This document shows, one piece after another, positions 1 through 9,186 of a stretch of 64,000 nucleotides of DNA (positions are counted from its first letter, which is position 1; every line of letters begins with the position of its first letter). The notes beneath the pieces are model-generated. The model saw only the letters and a program-made list of their open reading frames with translations. It was not told the DNA's origin and ran no database searches. The position numbers were made by a program, and so were the translations under genes. The stretch is from JBBQXK01 sp038209775 (GTDB lineage: Bacteria; Pseudomonadota; Alphaproteobacteria; Rhodobacterales; Rhodobacteraceae), in contig JBBQXK010000004.1 of NCBI GenBank assembly GCA_038209775.1, positions 83,595-147,594 of the forward strand. The letters are read 5' to 3'.

Positions 1-782
1 CCGATTTCCACGGTTCCGGTGCCGGGGGCAAAGGCGGGGTCGAGACTGTCGATGTCATAGGTCAGGTACACCGGGGCATCGCCGATCTTTGCCCTTATGT
101 CGGCCATCAGCGGGGTGAGGGATTTGTACCAGCACTCTTCGGCCTGCACCACCGTCCAGCCCTGAGCGCGGCCCCAGTCGAAATCTTCGGGCGCGTAGCC
201 CGTGCCGCGCAGGCCGATCTGGAACACGCGGTCGTTCAGCAGACAGCCATCCTCCCACGCACGGCGAAAGGGGGTACCGTGGGCGACCTTTTCGCCGAAC
301 ATGGTGTCGTTGATGTCGGCATGGGCATCGACGTGGATCAGCGCCACCGGGCCATGCCGTTCCTTGATCGCGCGCAGGATCGGCCAGGTCAGCGTGTGGT
401 CGCCGCCCATCGTCAGGGGGATGCAGCCATGGGCAAGGATGCCTGCATGGTGCGCGGTGATGATGTCGACGGTCTTTTTCAGATCAAAGGTGTTGATCGG
501 CACGTCGCCCACGTCGGCCACCTGCATCGCCTCGAACGGGGCGGCACCGGTGGCCATGTTGTAGGGGCGCAACATCACGCTTTCGGCCCTGATCTGGCGC
601 GGGCCGTGGCGGGTGCCGGAGCGGTTGGAGGTGCCGATGTCCATGGGGATACCCACGAAACAGGCGTCCAGCCCCGCCGCATCTGACGCCACCGGCAGGC
701 GCATCATGCTGCCCGGGCCGCCGAAACGGGGCATGTCGTTGCCGCCAAGGGGTTGGTTGAAGCGGGGGGCCGGTTCGGTCAT
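1..782 (-). CDS. speB: Agmatinase / ureohydrolase family enzyme (C-terminus outside the window)
   Basis: This reads as an arginase/agmatinase-family binuclear manganese hydrolase, which would convert agmatine to putrescine and urea. About 260 codons are visible and the C-terminus lies off the left edge. The metal-binding blocks are clear: MGGDHT near residue 125, HVDAHAD with D152, H154 and D156, and YDIDSLDP with the first Asp at about 243. The ATG is followed by a normal N-terminus (TEPAPRFNQPLGG) containing the typical family block FVGIPMDIGTSNRSGTR. Guanidinobutyrase or a related ureohydrolase is possible because the substrate cannot be read from these motifs. It lies downstream of a histidine kinase gene on the same strand with an 82-bp gap. 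Confidence 0.85.
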   Translation of the reverse strand, partial: MTEPAPRFNQPLGGNDMPRFGGPGSMMRLPVASDAAGLDACFVGIPMDIGTSNRSGTRHGPRQIRAESVMLRPYNMATGAAPFEAMQVADVGDVPINTFDLKKTVDIITAHHAGILAHGCIPLTMGGDHTLTWPILRAIKERHGPVALIHVDAHADINDTMFGEKVAHGTPFRRAWEDGCLLNDRVFQIGLRGTGYAPEDFDWGRAQGWTVVQAEECWYKSLTPLMADIRAKIGDAPVYLTYDIDSLDPAFAPGTGTVEI

Positions 783-864
783 CGGAGCCTCGGGGGGTAA
801 AGGGGAGCGGCGGTTACGAGGAAAGGGTGCCGGGCGGGGTTTGACAAGTGGGCATGTATCGCCA

Positions 865-2259
865 TCACGCCTCTGGTCCACCCGTCTGCCCAACAAAGCT
901 GCACCGAACCCGCAACCCCCGCCCGCCGGCCCCGGGAAAGAAACCGCAGGTTGCGTTGAACAGCGCGGCAATCTCGGTCACGATGGCCAGCCCAAGGCCG
1001 TACCCCGCCCCCGCCGACCCCGGTGCGGCCATCTTGCGCGGGCCGCTGGCGTCCAATGCGCGCATCCGGTCGGGGGGCAGGCCGGGGCCGTTATCCTCAA
1101 CCTCCAGCGAGGTGCCTTGCGGGTCGGGCCGGACGCGGGCGGTGACCACGGCACCCGTGCCCGCATAGGCCAGCGCATTGTCCAGAAGGTTGCGCAGCAA
1201 TTCGGCCACCAGCACGGGTTCGGCCATCACGATGGCACTGTCCGGCCCCTCGTACCCCAGATCGACGCCCCTTGCGTGGGCGGCGGGCAGAAGTTCCGCC
1301 GTCAGCGCGCGTGCAAGCTGCGCCAGATCGACCGGCAACAGGCCGCCCGCGCTGGCCGCCGCATCCACCCGCGCCAGCGCCAGAAGCTGTGCCAGGACGC
1401 GCTCGGCCCGCACCAGTGCGGCGTCGGCCTTGGCCATCGCCTCTTCGGCCTGTGCGGGGGCTGTCGCACGGCGGGCCAGCGCCAGTTGCGTGCGCATCGC
1501 GGCCAGAGGGGTGCGCAACTGGTGACTGGCGTTGCCGGTAAAGTGGCGCAGGGCCGCAAGGGCGGTGTCAAGGCGACCCATGAAGGAATTGATGGCATCC
1601 ACAAGGGGGGCCGCTTCGGCGGGTACGGGGGCGGTCAGGGTGCGCAAGTCTTCGGGGGTGCGTTGCGCGATGGCCTGACCCAGACGGTCAAGGGGGCGCA
1701 GGGCCAGCGTCACCGCCAGCCACACCACCCCGGCCGTCGCTGCAATCAGCGCCAACAGGCGCAGGGCGGACCGCAGCAGGATCGCCCGCGCCAGTGCATC
1801 CCGCGCCAGCGTGGATTCGGCCACCGTCACCGTGAAGGGGATGGATTCCGCCCCCGTTGACACCTGCCGCAGCAGGGTCGCGCTGCGGATTGCTACCGCG
1901 CCAAAGGTGGCATCGGCAAAGCCCAGTCCGTCGTCGCCATGGGGTACGGGGATCAGCGTGTCGTACCCGGTCAGGAAATGCCCCACCGGCCCGTCCACCC
2001 GGTAGAACACCTTATCCTCGGCGGTCGAGGCCAGCATTTCGAGGGCGGAATAGGGGATATCCACCTCCAGCCCCCCGGCCTCGTCCACCGTCACACGCTC
2101 GGCAATTGCCAGTGCTGACCCGGCCAGCACCCGGTCGGACACGCCTTGCGCGGTGCGCACAGCCTCGCGCCAGGTGTCGGCAAGGGCCAAGAGGCCGAGG
2201 GTCATTGTGGCCATGAGCAGCCACAGGAGCAGTCGGCGGCGCAGGGAATAGGCGGTCAT
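865..2259 (-). CDS. Sensor histidine kinase, TctE/QseC-like
   Basis: This is a membrane-bound two-component sensor kinase of 464 residues. An N-terminal membrane segment (about residues 8-28) is followed by a periplasmic sensor region, a second membrane segment near 165-190 and a HAMP-like stretch. The dimerisation block ASHQLRTPLAAMR carries the phospho-accepting His246. The ATP-binding domain shows NLLDNALAYA, DNGPGLP and GYGLGLAIV. Its ATG overlaps the stop of the upstream response-regulator gene, so the two are translationally coupled. The divergently placed binding protein suggests that it senses a small organic solute, as TctE-type kinases do, but this is inferred from context. Confidence 0.9.
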   Translation of the reverse strand: MTAYSLRRRLLLWLLMATMTLGLLALADTWREAVRTAQGVSDRVLAGSALAIAERVTVDEAGGLEVDIPYSALEMLASTAEDKVFYRVDGPVGHFLTGYDTLIPVPHGDDGLGFADATFGAVAIRSATLLRQVSTGAESIPFTVTVAESTLARDALARAILLRSALRLLALIAATAGVVWLAVTLALRPLDRLGQAIAQRTPEDLRTLTAPVPAEAAPLVDAINSFMGRLDTALAALRHFTGNASHQLRTPLAAMRTQLALARRATAPAQAEEAMAKADAALVRAERVLAQLLALARVDAAASAGGLLPVDLAQLARALTAELLPAAHARGVDLGYEGPDSAIVMAEPVLVAELLRNLLDNALAYAGTGAVVTARVRPDPQGTSLEVEDNGPGLPPDRMRALDASGPRKMAAPGSAGAGYGLGLAIVTEIAALFNATCGFFPGAGGRGLRVRCSFVGQTGGPEA

Positions 2260-2933
2260 CCTGCCTCTGCCGGTTTTTCCAGAAGATAGCCCAGCCCCCG
2301 CGCGGTGCGCAGATGCAGCCCGTAAGGTGCGATGCGGCGGCGCAGACGCGAGACGTATTGTTCGATCGCGTTGTCCGACAGGATGTCGTCCAGACTGGTC
2401 AGCGATTGCACGATGGCCTCTTTGCCCACCACGCGACCCGCGCGGGTAAACAGCAACTCCAACAGCGCGCGTTCGCGGGGGGGCAGGTCAAGGTCGGCGC
2501 CATCCGCCGAAAACCGGCGGCTGGTCAGGTCCAGCGTCAGCCCGCCAAGGTTGAGGGTGCTGGACCGCAACCCGGCCTGACGGCGCAGCAGGGACCGAAC
2601 CCGCGCCTCGAATTCGCGCACGTCAAACGGTTTCGCCATGTAGTCGTCGGCGCCAAGGTCCAGCCCCTGCACGCGTTCCTCGGCAGCCCCCCGTGCGGTC
2701 AGGATCATCACGGCGGGCGACCCCGGACGGGCGCGGATGCGGCGTAAGAGGCTGAGGCCGTCCAGCCCCGGCAGGTTAAGGTCAAGGATCACCAGATCGA
2801 ACGCCTCGGCCCGTTCCAGCGCCTCGGCCCCGGGGCCATCGTGCGCGCAATCGACGGCATAGCCGGATGACACCAGAAGCGTGGTCAGCGCCTCCGCCAG
2901 GGGCAGATCATCTTCGACAAGCAACAGGCGCAT
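2256..2933 (-). CDS. OmpR-family response regulator, TctD-like
   Basis: This 225-residue regulator has an N-terminal receiver and a C-terminal OmpR-type winged helix. The receiver shows the acidic pair in LLVEDDLPLA, the phospho-acceptor Asp51 in VILDLNLPGLDG, the conserved Thr in MILTARGA and the Lys in DDYMAKPFD. The C-terminal half (RERALLELL ... AIEQYVSRLRRRI) is the DNA-binding domain. The next gene on this strand is its kinase partner, with an ATGA overlap. About 80 bp separate its start from the divergent solute-binding-protein gene, so that intergenic stretch is the likely site of action. Confidence 0.92.
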   Translation of the reverse strand: MRLLLVEDDLPLAEALTTLLVSSGYAVDCAHDGPGAEALERAEAFDLVILDLNLPGLDGLSLLRRIRARPGSPAVMILTARGAAEERVQGLDLGADDYMAKPFDVREFEARVRSLLRRQAGLRSSTLNLGGLTLDLTSRRFSADGADLDLPPRERALLELLFTRAGRVVGKEAIVQSLTSLDDILSDNAIEQYVSRLRRRIAPYGLHLRTARGLGYLLEKPAEAG

Positions 2934-3013
2934 CGGCTTCCCCTCCCGGGGGACAGCTTAGGCGCGGCAGGGACCGTTGTGAACGGGGCAGAGTTGCGGC
3001 ACTGTTGCGGATC

Positions 3014-4069
3014 ATGAGATGGTTCTTGTCCGCGCTGGTCTGGCTGGGGTTCGCCACGGGGGCGGCGGCGGATGTGTTCGCCTATCCGGCCCCCGATGGC
3101 ACGCGGGTGGACGAGCTGGTGATCTATTCGACGCTGGATGAACCTCTGGCCGCCCCGCTGATCGCCGGCTTTCAAGCGGCACACCCCGGCGTTTCGGTCC
3201 GCTACGAGGACCTGCAATCGAACGAGATCGCGGCCCGGGTGGTGGCTGAAACCGATGCGGGGCTGCCTACGGCGGATTTCGTGTTTTCCTCGGCGATGGA
3301 CCTGCAGGTGAAGCTGGCCAATGACGGCTATGCAAGGGCGGTTGACGTGCCGCAGGCGGCGGCATGGCCCGACTGGGCCAACTGGCGCGACACAGCCTTT
3401 GCGCTGACCATCGAGCCGGGGGTGATGGTGTGGCATCGCCCGTCGTTCCCGGACGGCCCGCCGCAATCGCGGCTGGAGGTGATCGGCTGGCTGCGCACCC
3501 CTGCCGCCATGGGCCGCGTCGGCACCTATGATGTGGAACGTTCCGCCGTGGGCTATCTGTACCTTGCCCGCGATGCGGAACATTTCGCCGATGTCTGGGT
3601 GATGCTGCGCGCGATGGGCGTGGCGGGGTTGCAGACCTTTCCCACCAGTCAGGACATCATCGAGCGGGTGGCCGACGGGCGGCTGGCATTGGGGTACAAC
3701 ATCCTGGGGTCTTATGCCGCCGATCAGGCGCGGCTGCATCCCGATCTGGGGGTTGTGCTGCCGCGTGATTTCACTGTGGTGGTCAGCCGCGTGGCGCTGG
3801 TGCCGCGTGCGGCAGGGCGGGCCGATCTGGGGACGGCGTTCCTGTCGTTCCTGATGGGGCGGCAGGGGCAGACGCTGATGGCCGACCGGCTGCGCCTGCC
3901 TGCGGTGTCGCTGGAGGTGTCGGGGCAGAACAGCTTTGGCGCGATGGCGCAGGCTTTGGGGGACCAGTTGCGCCCGGTGCCGGTCAGCCCGGGGTTGCTG
4001 GCCTATCTGGACCAGTCCAAGCGGATGCGGATCATCCGGCGGTGGAAGGCGGCGTTGGGGCGGCCCTGA
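3014..4069 (+). CDS. Periplasmic solute-binding protein, type 1/Fe3+-like
   Basis: This 351-residue extracellular solute-binding protein starts with a signal peptide (MRWFLSALVWLGFATGAAAD, cleavage after AAA). The start of the mature domain (DELVIYSTLDEPLAAPLIAGF) is typical of the AfuA/FbpA-like class that binds ferric iron or small anions. The open frame reaches further upstream, but the ATG chosen places the hydrophobic signal at the N-terminus. No permease or ATPase is adjacent. It is divergent from a two-component system, so it may act as an accessory sensor or binding protein for that kinase. The ligand is unknown. Its stop lies 3 bp from the convergent phosphoesterase stop. Confidence 0.85.
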   Translation: MRWFLSALVWLGFATGAAADVFAYPAPDGTRVDELVIYSTLDEPLAAPLIAGFQAAHPGVSVRYEDLQSNEIAARVVAETDAGLPTADFVFSSAMDLQVKLANDGYARAVDVPQAAAWPDWANWRDTAFALTIEPGVMVWHRPSFPDGPPQSRLEVIGWLRTPAAMGRVGTYDVERSAVGYLYLARDAEHFADVWVMLRAMGVAGLQTFPTSQDIIERVADGRLALGYNILGSYAADQARLHPDLGVVLPRDFTVVVSRVALVPRAAGRADLGTAFLSFLMGRQGQTLMADRLRLPAVSLEVSGQNSFGAMAQALGDQLRPVPVSPGLLAYLDQSKRMRIIRRWKAALGRP

Positions 4070-4072
4070 GGG

Positions 4073-4807
4073 TCAGGCCACGGGCCACAGGGGCACGCGG
4101 CCTGCGTCCGTAAGGTGAAACACCAGCCCCTCCTCGATCACCACCGCCGTCAGCGGCCCGCCGTAAGCCGCCCCCGAATCGATGTTCAGCCGGTTGCCAT
4201 GATGGGTGGCGACGTCCAGCGCCGTATGGCCATGCACGATCAGAGCGCCATGGTCGCGCGGATCGCTGAGGAAGGGTTCGCGTATCCAAACGAGGTCGGT
4301 TTCAAGCTGCCGGTCCAGCGGCACCCCCGGGCGGATGCCCGCATGCACGAACACCGCATCGGCGTTCCGGTGCATCACGGGCAGGGCTGTCAGGAACGCG
4401 CGGTGTTCCAGCGGCACCGTCAGCAGCGCCTCGGCATGCACCCGCGCAACCGGGCGGTCCATTGCGTTGCGCACCCCGTACGAGGCCAGCGTCGCCCCGC
4501 CGCCGATGCGCGGATGCAGCCATGACAGGTCACGGCGCAGGCCGTCCTCGGGTTCTGCGGGATCGTTCATGAACCTTGTGAACATACGGTCATGATTGCC
4601 TTTCAGCACGGTCCAGTCCCGCCCCGCCGCCACCCCCTGTGCCAGGTATTCCAGCACGGCACGGCAATCCGGCCCCCGGTCCACCACGTCGCCCACATGC
4701 ACCACCGGTGCCGCCCCATGCCGGGCCTGATCGCGGGCGATCAGGTCATGGGCGTGGCGCAACAGGTCGATGTGGCCGTGGATATCGCCGATGGCGTAGG
4801 TGGTCAT
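4073..4807 (-). CDS. Calcineurin-like metallophosphoesterase (serine/threonine phosphatase family)
   Basis: This 244-residue cytoplasmic metallophosphoesterase is of the PPP/ApaH-like class. The metal-binding motifs appear in the expected order: GDIHGHIDLL near residue 7, GDVVDRGPD near 40, LKGNHDRM near 70 and the late histidines in LIVHGHTALD. The length fits short bacterial PrpA/ApaH-like enzymes. The substrate could be phosphoprotein or dinucleoside polyphosphate and cannot be separated from sequence alone. It is the next gene on this strand after serA, about 20 bp downstream of the serA stop region, so co-transcription is possible. Confidence 0.88.
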   Translation of the reverse strand: MTTYAIGDIHGHIDLLRHAHDLIARDQARHGAAPVVHVGDVVDRGPDCRAVLEYLAQGVAAGRDWTVLKGNHDRMFTRFMNDPAEPEDGLRRDLSWLHPRIGGGATLASYGVRNAMDRPVARVHAEALLTVPLEHRAFLTALPVMHRNADAVFVHAGIRPGVPLDRQLETDLVWIREPFLSDPRDHGALIVHGHTALDVATHHGNRLNIDSGAAYGGPLTAVVIEEGLVFHLTDAGRVPLWPVA

Positions 4808-4828
4808 ATGCTTCTCCGTGTCGTGGCT

Positions 4829-6424
4829 TCAGGCCACATCGAACCGCAGCGCCTTGACCTGGTTGAACATTCCCGTTCCTTCCAGCGTCGCGATTACCTT
4901 GGGGTCAATCGCATGGTCCAGGTACAGAAGGGCAATCGCCTCTTGCCCCGGCCCCGACCGCCCCAGCGTGAAGTTCGCGATGTTCACGCTGTTCTTGCCC
5001 ATGGTCATGCCCAGAAGGCCGATGATCCCCGGCACATCCTCATTGGTGGTGTAAAGCATGTGCGCCCCGATCTCGGCGTCGATGTTGATGCCCTTGATCT
5101 GGATGAAGCGGGGTTTGCCATCGCTGAAACAGGTGCCTGCCACGTTGCGCTCGCGCTTGTCGGTCACCATCGTGACTTTGATATAGGCATCGAAAACGCC
5201 GGTCTTTTCCTGCCGCGTCGTGGACAGGTGGATGCCGCGTTCGCGGGCCACCACCGGGGCGGACACAAGGTTTACATCCGGGTTCTGCGCCTTCAACACG
5301 CCCGCGATGACCGCCGAATTGAGCGCGGGCAGGTTCATCGCTGACACTGACCCGTCGTAGAGGATGTTGATGGCCTTGATCGGCTCATCCGTCATCTGCC
5401 CGATGAAGGCCCCCAGATGCCCCGCCAGCCGGATCCACGGCCCCATCACCGCAGCCTCTTCCGCCGTCACGTTCGGCATGTTCAGCGCGTTCTGTACCGC
5501 CCCGGTCAAGAGGTAGTCCGACATCTGTTCAGCCACCTGCAACGCCACGTTTTCCTGCGCCTCGGTGGTCGAGGCGCCCAGATGCGGGGTGCAGACGACG
5601 TTAGGATGGCCGAAAAGGGGGTTCGCTGTGGCAGGCTCCACCTCGAACACATCCAGAGCGGCACCGGCCACCTGGCCTGCGTCCAGCGCTTCCAGCAACG
5701 CCGCTTCGTCGATCAACCCGCCCCGGGCGCAGTTGATGATGCGCACACCGCGCTTGGTTTTCGCCAGGGCCTCGCGCGACAGGATGTTGCGGGTCTTGTC
5801 GGTCAGGGGGACATGCAGCGTGATGAAATCCGACCGCGCCAGAAGGTCATCCAGTTCCACCTTGGTGACGCCAAGTGTCTTGGCGCGGTCTTCGGACAGG
5901 AAGGGGTCATAGGCCACGACCTTCATGCGAAGGCCCACCGCCCGGTCACAGACGATGCCGCCGATGTTGCCGGCACCGATGACGCCAAGCGTCTTATTGA
6001 ACAGTTCCACCCCCATGAAGCGGGACTTTTCCCATTTGCCGGCGTGGGTTGACGCGTTCGCCTCGGGCAGTTGGCGGGCCACGGCGAACATCATCGCGAT
6101 GGCATGTTCGGCGGTGGTGATCGAGTTGCCGAAGGGCGTGTTCATCACGATCACCCCCTTTTTCGACGCCGCCGGAATGTCGACATTGTCCACCCCGATC
6201 CCCGCCCGCCCGATCACCCGCAGGTTCGGGGCGAGCGACAGCAGTTTGTCGGTGACCTTGGTGGCCGAGCGGATGGCAAGGCCGTCATACTGGCCGATGA
6301 CGGCGGCAAGGGCGTCCTTGTCCTTGCCGAGTTTGGGCAGGTAGTCGACCTCGACCCCACGGTCACGGAAGATTTGTACAGCGGTTTCAGAGAGTTCGTC
6401 AGAGACGAGAACCTTGGGGGCCAT
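4829..6424 (-). CDS. serA: D-3-phosphoglycerate dehydrogenase
   Basis: This enzyme catalyses the first step of serine biosynthesis, oxidising 3-phosphoglycerate to 3-phosphohydroxypyruvate with NAD. The roughly 531-residue length matches the long form with an intervening domain and a C-terminal ACT domain. The nucleotide fold is seen in LGVIGAGNIGG, the active-site Arg in NCARGGLIDEAAL and the catalytic His in TPHLGASTTEAQ. The C-terminal block PGIIGLLGMTMGKNSVNIA is the ACT domain. The ATG beginning MAPKVLVSDELSE is preferred over an upstream TTG because an AGGA sits 9 nt before it. It follows serC on the same strand, with a hairpin between them. Confidence 0.96.
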   Translation of the reverse strand: MAPKVLVSDELSETAVQIFRDRGVEVDYLPKLGKDKDALAAVIGQYDGLAIRSATKVTDKLLSLAPNLRVIGRAGIGVDNVDIPAASKKGVIVMNTPFGNSITTAEHAIAMMFAVARQLPEANASTHAGKWEKSRFMGVELFNKTLGVIGAGNIGGIVCDRAVGLRMKVVAYDPFLSEDRAKTLGVTKVELDDLLARSDFITLHVPLTDKTRNILSREALAKTKRGVRIINCARGGLIDEAALLEALDAGQVAGAALDVFEVEPATANPLFGHPNVVCTPHLGASTTEAQENVALQVAEQMSDYLLTGAVQNALNMPNVTAEEAAVMGPWIRLAGHLGAFIGQMTDEPIKAINILYDGSVSAMNLPALNSAVIAGVLKAQNPDVNLVSAPVVARERGIHLSTTRQEKTGVFDAYIKVTMVTDKRERNVAGTCFSDGKPRFIQIKGINIDAEIGAHMLYTTNEDVPGIIGLLGMTMGKNSVNIANFTLGRSGPGQEAIALLYLDHAIDPKVIATLEGTGMFNQVKALRFDVA

Positions 6425-6455
6425 GGTTGGCAATCCTTCGAAGGGGGGAAGGGCA

Positions 6456-6503
6456 GGGGTGAACCCCGACCTACAATGTCGCGCGTAGGTCGGGGTTCAC
6501 CCC
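6456..6503. repeat. Perfect 19-bp inverted repeat between serC and serA
   Basis: Two perfect 19-bp arms (6456-6474 and 6485-6503) flank a 10-bp loop. Each arm also contains a shorter internal palindrome (GGGGTGAACCCC type), so alternative hairpins are possible. There is no T-tract. Placed between two same-strand serine genes, it could act as a REP-like mRNA-stability element or an attenuating terminator. Confidence 0.8.
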
Positions 6504-6514
6504 GACTTCCGCGG

Positions 6515-7672
6515 TCAGGCGGCGCGGGACAACGCCGCGATTTCGGAGTGAAACGCCCAACTGATCCACGGCATCAGTGCGGCCACATCGGCCGTCTCGA
6601 CCGTGCTGCCGCACCAGATGCGCAGGCCGGGCGGTGCATCGCGGTAGGCGCCCACGTCCAGCGCCACGCCTGCGGTTTCCAGCCGTTTGGCGACCGCCTT
6701 GGCAAAGCCTGCACCATCGGCAATCCGGGGATCGGTGAACGTCACGCAGACGCTGGTGGTCGAGGCTGTGGCGGGGTCGGCGGCCAGATTGGCAAGCCAC
6801 GGATTGCCTGCGCAGAAATCCCACACCACCTGTGCATTGGCCGTGGCCCGTGCGACCAGTCCCGCCAGCCCGCCGACCGTCTGCGCCCATGTGAGCGACA
6901 CAAGGTAATCCTCAACCGCCAGCATCGAGGGGGTGTTGATCGTCTCGCCCTCAAAGATGCCTTCGATCAGTTTGCCCTTGGAGGTCAGGCGGAAAATCTT
7001 GGGCAGGGGCCAGGGCGGGGTATAGGTTTCCAGCCGCTCGACCGCGCGGGGCGACAGGATCAGCATGCCATGCGCGCCCTCGCCACCCAGCACCTTTTGC
7101 CAAGAGAAGGTCACCACATCCAGTTTGTCCCAGGGCAGGTCCATCGCAAAGGCGGCGCTGGTGGCGTCACAGATGGTCAGGCCCTTGCGGTCTGCCGGAA
7201 TGGCGTGGCCATCGGGCAGGCGGACGCCGCTGGTGGTGCCGTTCCAGGTGAAAACCACGTCGCGGTCAAAATCCACCTGCGCCAGATCGACGATCTGGCC
7301 ATAGGGGGCCACGCGCACCGTCGCGTCCAGCCTCAGTTGCTTGACCGCATCAGTGACCCAGCCTTCACCGAAGGATTCCCAGGCCAGCATCTCGACCGGG
7401 CGCGCGCCCAGCATCGACCACATCGCCATCTCGACGGCACCCGTGTCCGACGCAGGCACGATGCCGATGCGGTAGCCGTCGGGCACGCCCAGAAGCGTGC
7501 GCGTCAGGGTGATGGCTTCCTTGAGTTTCGCCTTGCCGACATTGGCGCGGTGCGACCGGCCCAACGGGGCGTCCGTCAGCATATCAAGCGCATAGCCGGG
7601 GATTTTGGCACAGGGGCCAGAGGAAAAGCGCGGATTGACCGGGCGCCGGGCCGGGGTTTGCAGATCAGACAT
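6515..7672 (-). CDS. serC: Phosphoserine aminotransferase
   Basis: This PLP-dependent aminotransferase makes O-phosphoserine from 3-phosphohydroxypyruvate and glutamate, the second step of serine synthesis. At 385 residues with the N-terminus RPVNPRFSSGPCAKIPGY it belongs to the alphaproteobacterial/archaeal-type SerC group. The PLP-binding lysine is in the block TFSWQKVLGGEGAHGM, and ITICDATSAAFAMDLPWDK-like residues precede it. serA lies downstream on the same strand and serB is divergent, so the three serine genes are clustered here. Confidence 0.95.
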   Translation of the reverse strand: MSDLQTPARRPVNPRFSSGPCAKIPGYALDMLTDAPLGRSHRANVGKAKLKEAITLTRTLLGVPDGYRIGIVPASDTGAVEMAMWSMLGARPVEMLAWESFGEGWVTDAVKQLRLDATVRVAPYGQIVDLAQVDFDRDVVFTWNGTTSGVRLPDGHAIPADRKGLTICDATSAAFAMDLPWDKLDVVTFSWQKVLGGEGAHGMLILSPRAVERLETYTPPWPLPKIFRLTSKGKLIEGIFEGETINTPSMLAVEDYLVSLTWAQTVGGLAGLVARATANAQVVWDFCAGNPWLANLAADPATASTTSVCVTFTDPRIADGAGFAKAVAKRLETAGVALDVGAYRDAPPGLRIWCGSTVETADVAALMPWISWAFHSEIAALSRAA

Positions 7673-7823
7673 GGTATCCTTCCAGATAAATGCCCTTCGT
7701 TGGGGAAGGGTGTCCCAAGGCGGGGTTTAGCGGGGCTTGGGGGGTGGCACAAGCGGGAATTCGACGATAAGCCGACGCATCACCGCGCAAAACCGACGCA
7801 TCGCACAGCCCCCGGACGCCACC

Positions 7824-8699
7824 ATGCCCGTTGCCATCCTGATGACCGACCCCGCCCGCCCGACGCTTGACCGCGCCATGGTGGAGGCTTTGCGCGATGC
7901 CTGGGGTGGCGGGCCGGCGCAGTGGCTGCACCCCGGCGAGGCGGCAGAGTTTGCGCTGCCTCTGGTGCCGGGGAACCGCTGGGAGGTGTGGCAATCGCTG
8001 CAGGAGATCGGTGTTGATCTGGCTATTGTGCCCGACGAAAACCGGCGCAAGCGGCTGTTGCTGGCCGATATGGATTCCACGATGATCCGGCAGGAATGCA
8101 TTGACGAGTTGGCACGCGAGGCCGGGGTTGGCCCGCAGGTGGCGGCGATCACGGCGCGGGCGATGAATGGCGAGTTGGGCTTCGAAGGCGCGTTGCGGGA
8201 ACGGGTGGGGTTGCTGGTAGGGTTGCCGGAAAACGTTATCGAACGGGTGTTCGCAAACCGGATCACGATGATGCCGGGGGGCGGTATTTTGGTCGCCACG
8301 ATGAAGGCGCACGGCGCGCGGGCGGCGCTGGTGTCGGGCGGGTTCACCGCGTTTACGGCCCCGGTGGCGGATAAGCTGGGCTTTGACGAACACCGCGCCA
8401 ATGTTTTGGATATTGCCGATGGCCGCCTGACCGGCACCGTCGCCGAGCCCATCCTTGGTCGTGCCGCCAAGGTGCAGGCGCTGCAGGAAATCACGGCGCG
8501 GCTGGGCCTGATACCCGCCGATGCACTGGCAGTGGGGGATGGGGCGAATGATCTGTGGATGCTGCAGGCCGCAGGTATGGGAGTGGCACTGCATGCCAAA
8601 CCCATGGTTCAGGCAGAATGCGCGCTGCGGGTGAACCACGGCGATCTGACGGCGCTGTTGTATCTGCAAGGGTATTCCCGGGACGAGTTCGCGCAATGA
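7824..8699 (+). CDS. serB: Phosphoserine phosphatase
   Basis: This HAD-superfamily phosphatase completes serine biosynthesis by hydrolysing O-phosphoserine. The nucleophile motif LLADMDSTMI, the second motif ALVSGGFTAF and the third motif VGDGANDLWML are all present. The frame is open upstream, but the ATG at MPVAILMTDPARP gives 291 residues, the usual length of Rhodobacterales SerB with an N-terminal ACT-like extension. The gene is divergent from serC. Its stop overlaps the start of the following acetyltransferase gene (ATGA). Confidence 0.93.
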   Translation: MPVAILMTDPARPTLDRAMVEALRDAWGGGPAQWLHPGEAAEFALPLVPGNRWEVWQSLQEIGVDLAIVPDENRRKRLLLADMDSTMIRQECIDELAREAGVGPQVAAITARAMNGELGFEGALRERVGLLVGLPENVIERVFANRITMMPGGGILVATMKAHGARAALVSGGFTAFTAPVADKLGFDEHRANVLDIADGRLTGTVAEPILGRAAKVQALQEITARLGLIPADALAVGDGANDLWMLQAAGMGVALHAKPMVQAECALRVNHGDLTALLYLQGYSRDEFAQ

Positions 8700-9166
8700 T
8701 CGTCCGAGAGGCAGTCGCCGCCGATGCCCCGGCCATGGCGGAAATCCTCAACCAGATCATCGCCATAGGCGGCACCACGGCGCATGAGAGCGCCAAGTCG
8801 GTGGAGGCTGTGCTTGAGGACTATGTTGCCGGGGCCGATGTTCTGGGGGCTGTGGTGGCCGAGGATCAGGGGGTGGTCATCGGCTGGCAATCGGCGGGGC
8901 TTTGGCAAGGCGAGGCGCATATCGGGACGTTCGTGGCACCCGGCATTCAGGCAAGGGGCATCGGGGCCGCGATGTTCGCGATGACCTGCGATCTGGTGGG
9001 CCGGGCCGGGGTAAGGATCATCATTGCCAGCATCAGGGCGGACAACATTCCCGGCCTCGCCTATTATGCGCGGTTGGGGTTTGTCGATTTCGACCATGAT
9101 CCCGGATTTGCGCTGAGCGACGGGCGGGTCGTGGGGCGGGTGCATCGGCGTTATGTGATCGGGTAG
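8696..9166 (+). CDS. GNAT family N-acetyltransferase
   Basis: This roughly 156-residue acetyl-CoA-dependent N-acetyltransferase begins MIVREAVAADAPAMAEIL. The acetyl-CoA loop is seen in the segment FVAPGIQARGIGAAMFAM, and the late strands (IIASIRADNIPGLAYYARLGF) are typical of the phosphinothricin/amino-acid acetyltransferase subgroup. The ATGA overlap with the serB stop fixes the start and implies translational coupling. The substrate is unknown; a serine-derived or other amine is only a guess from position. Confidence 0.85.
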   Translation: MIVREAVAADAPAMAEILNQIIAIGGTTAHESAKSVEAVLEDYVAGADVLGAVVAEDQGVVIGWQSAGLWQGEAHIGTFVAPGIQARGIGAAMFAMTCDLVGRAGVRIIIASIRADNIPGLAYYARLGFVDFDHDPGFALSDGRVVGRVHRRYVIG

Positions 9167-9186
9167 GGCCTGCGGCACGGGCAGGA

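Noticed and set aside
613..1860. Long plus-strand open frame opposite the histidine kinase
   Set aside because: It is antisense to a kinase with all motifs intact and its translation is Arg/Gly/Pro-rich with no domain.
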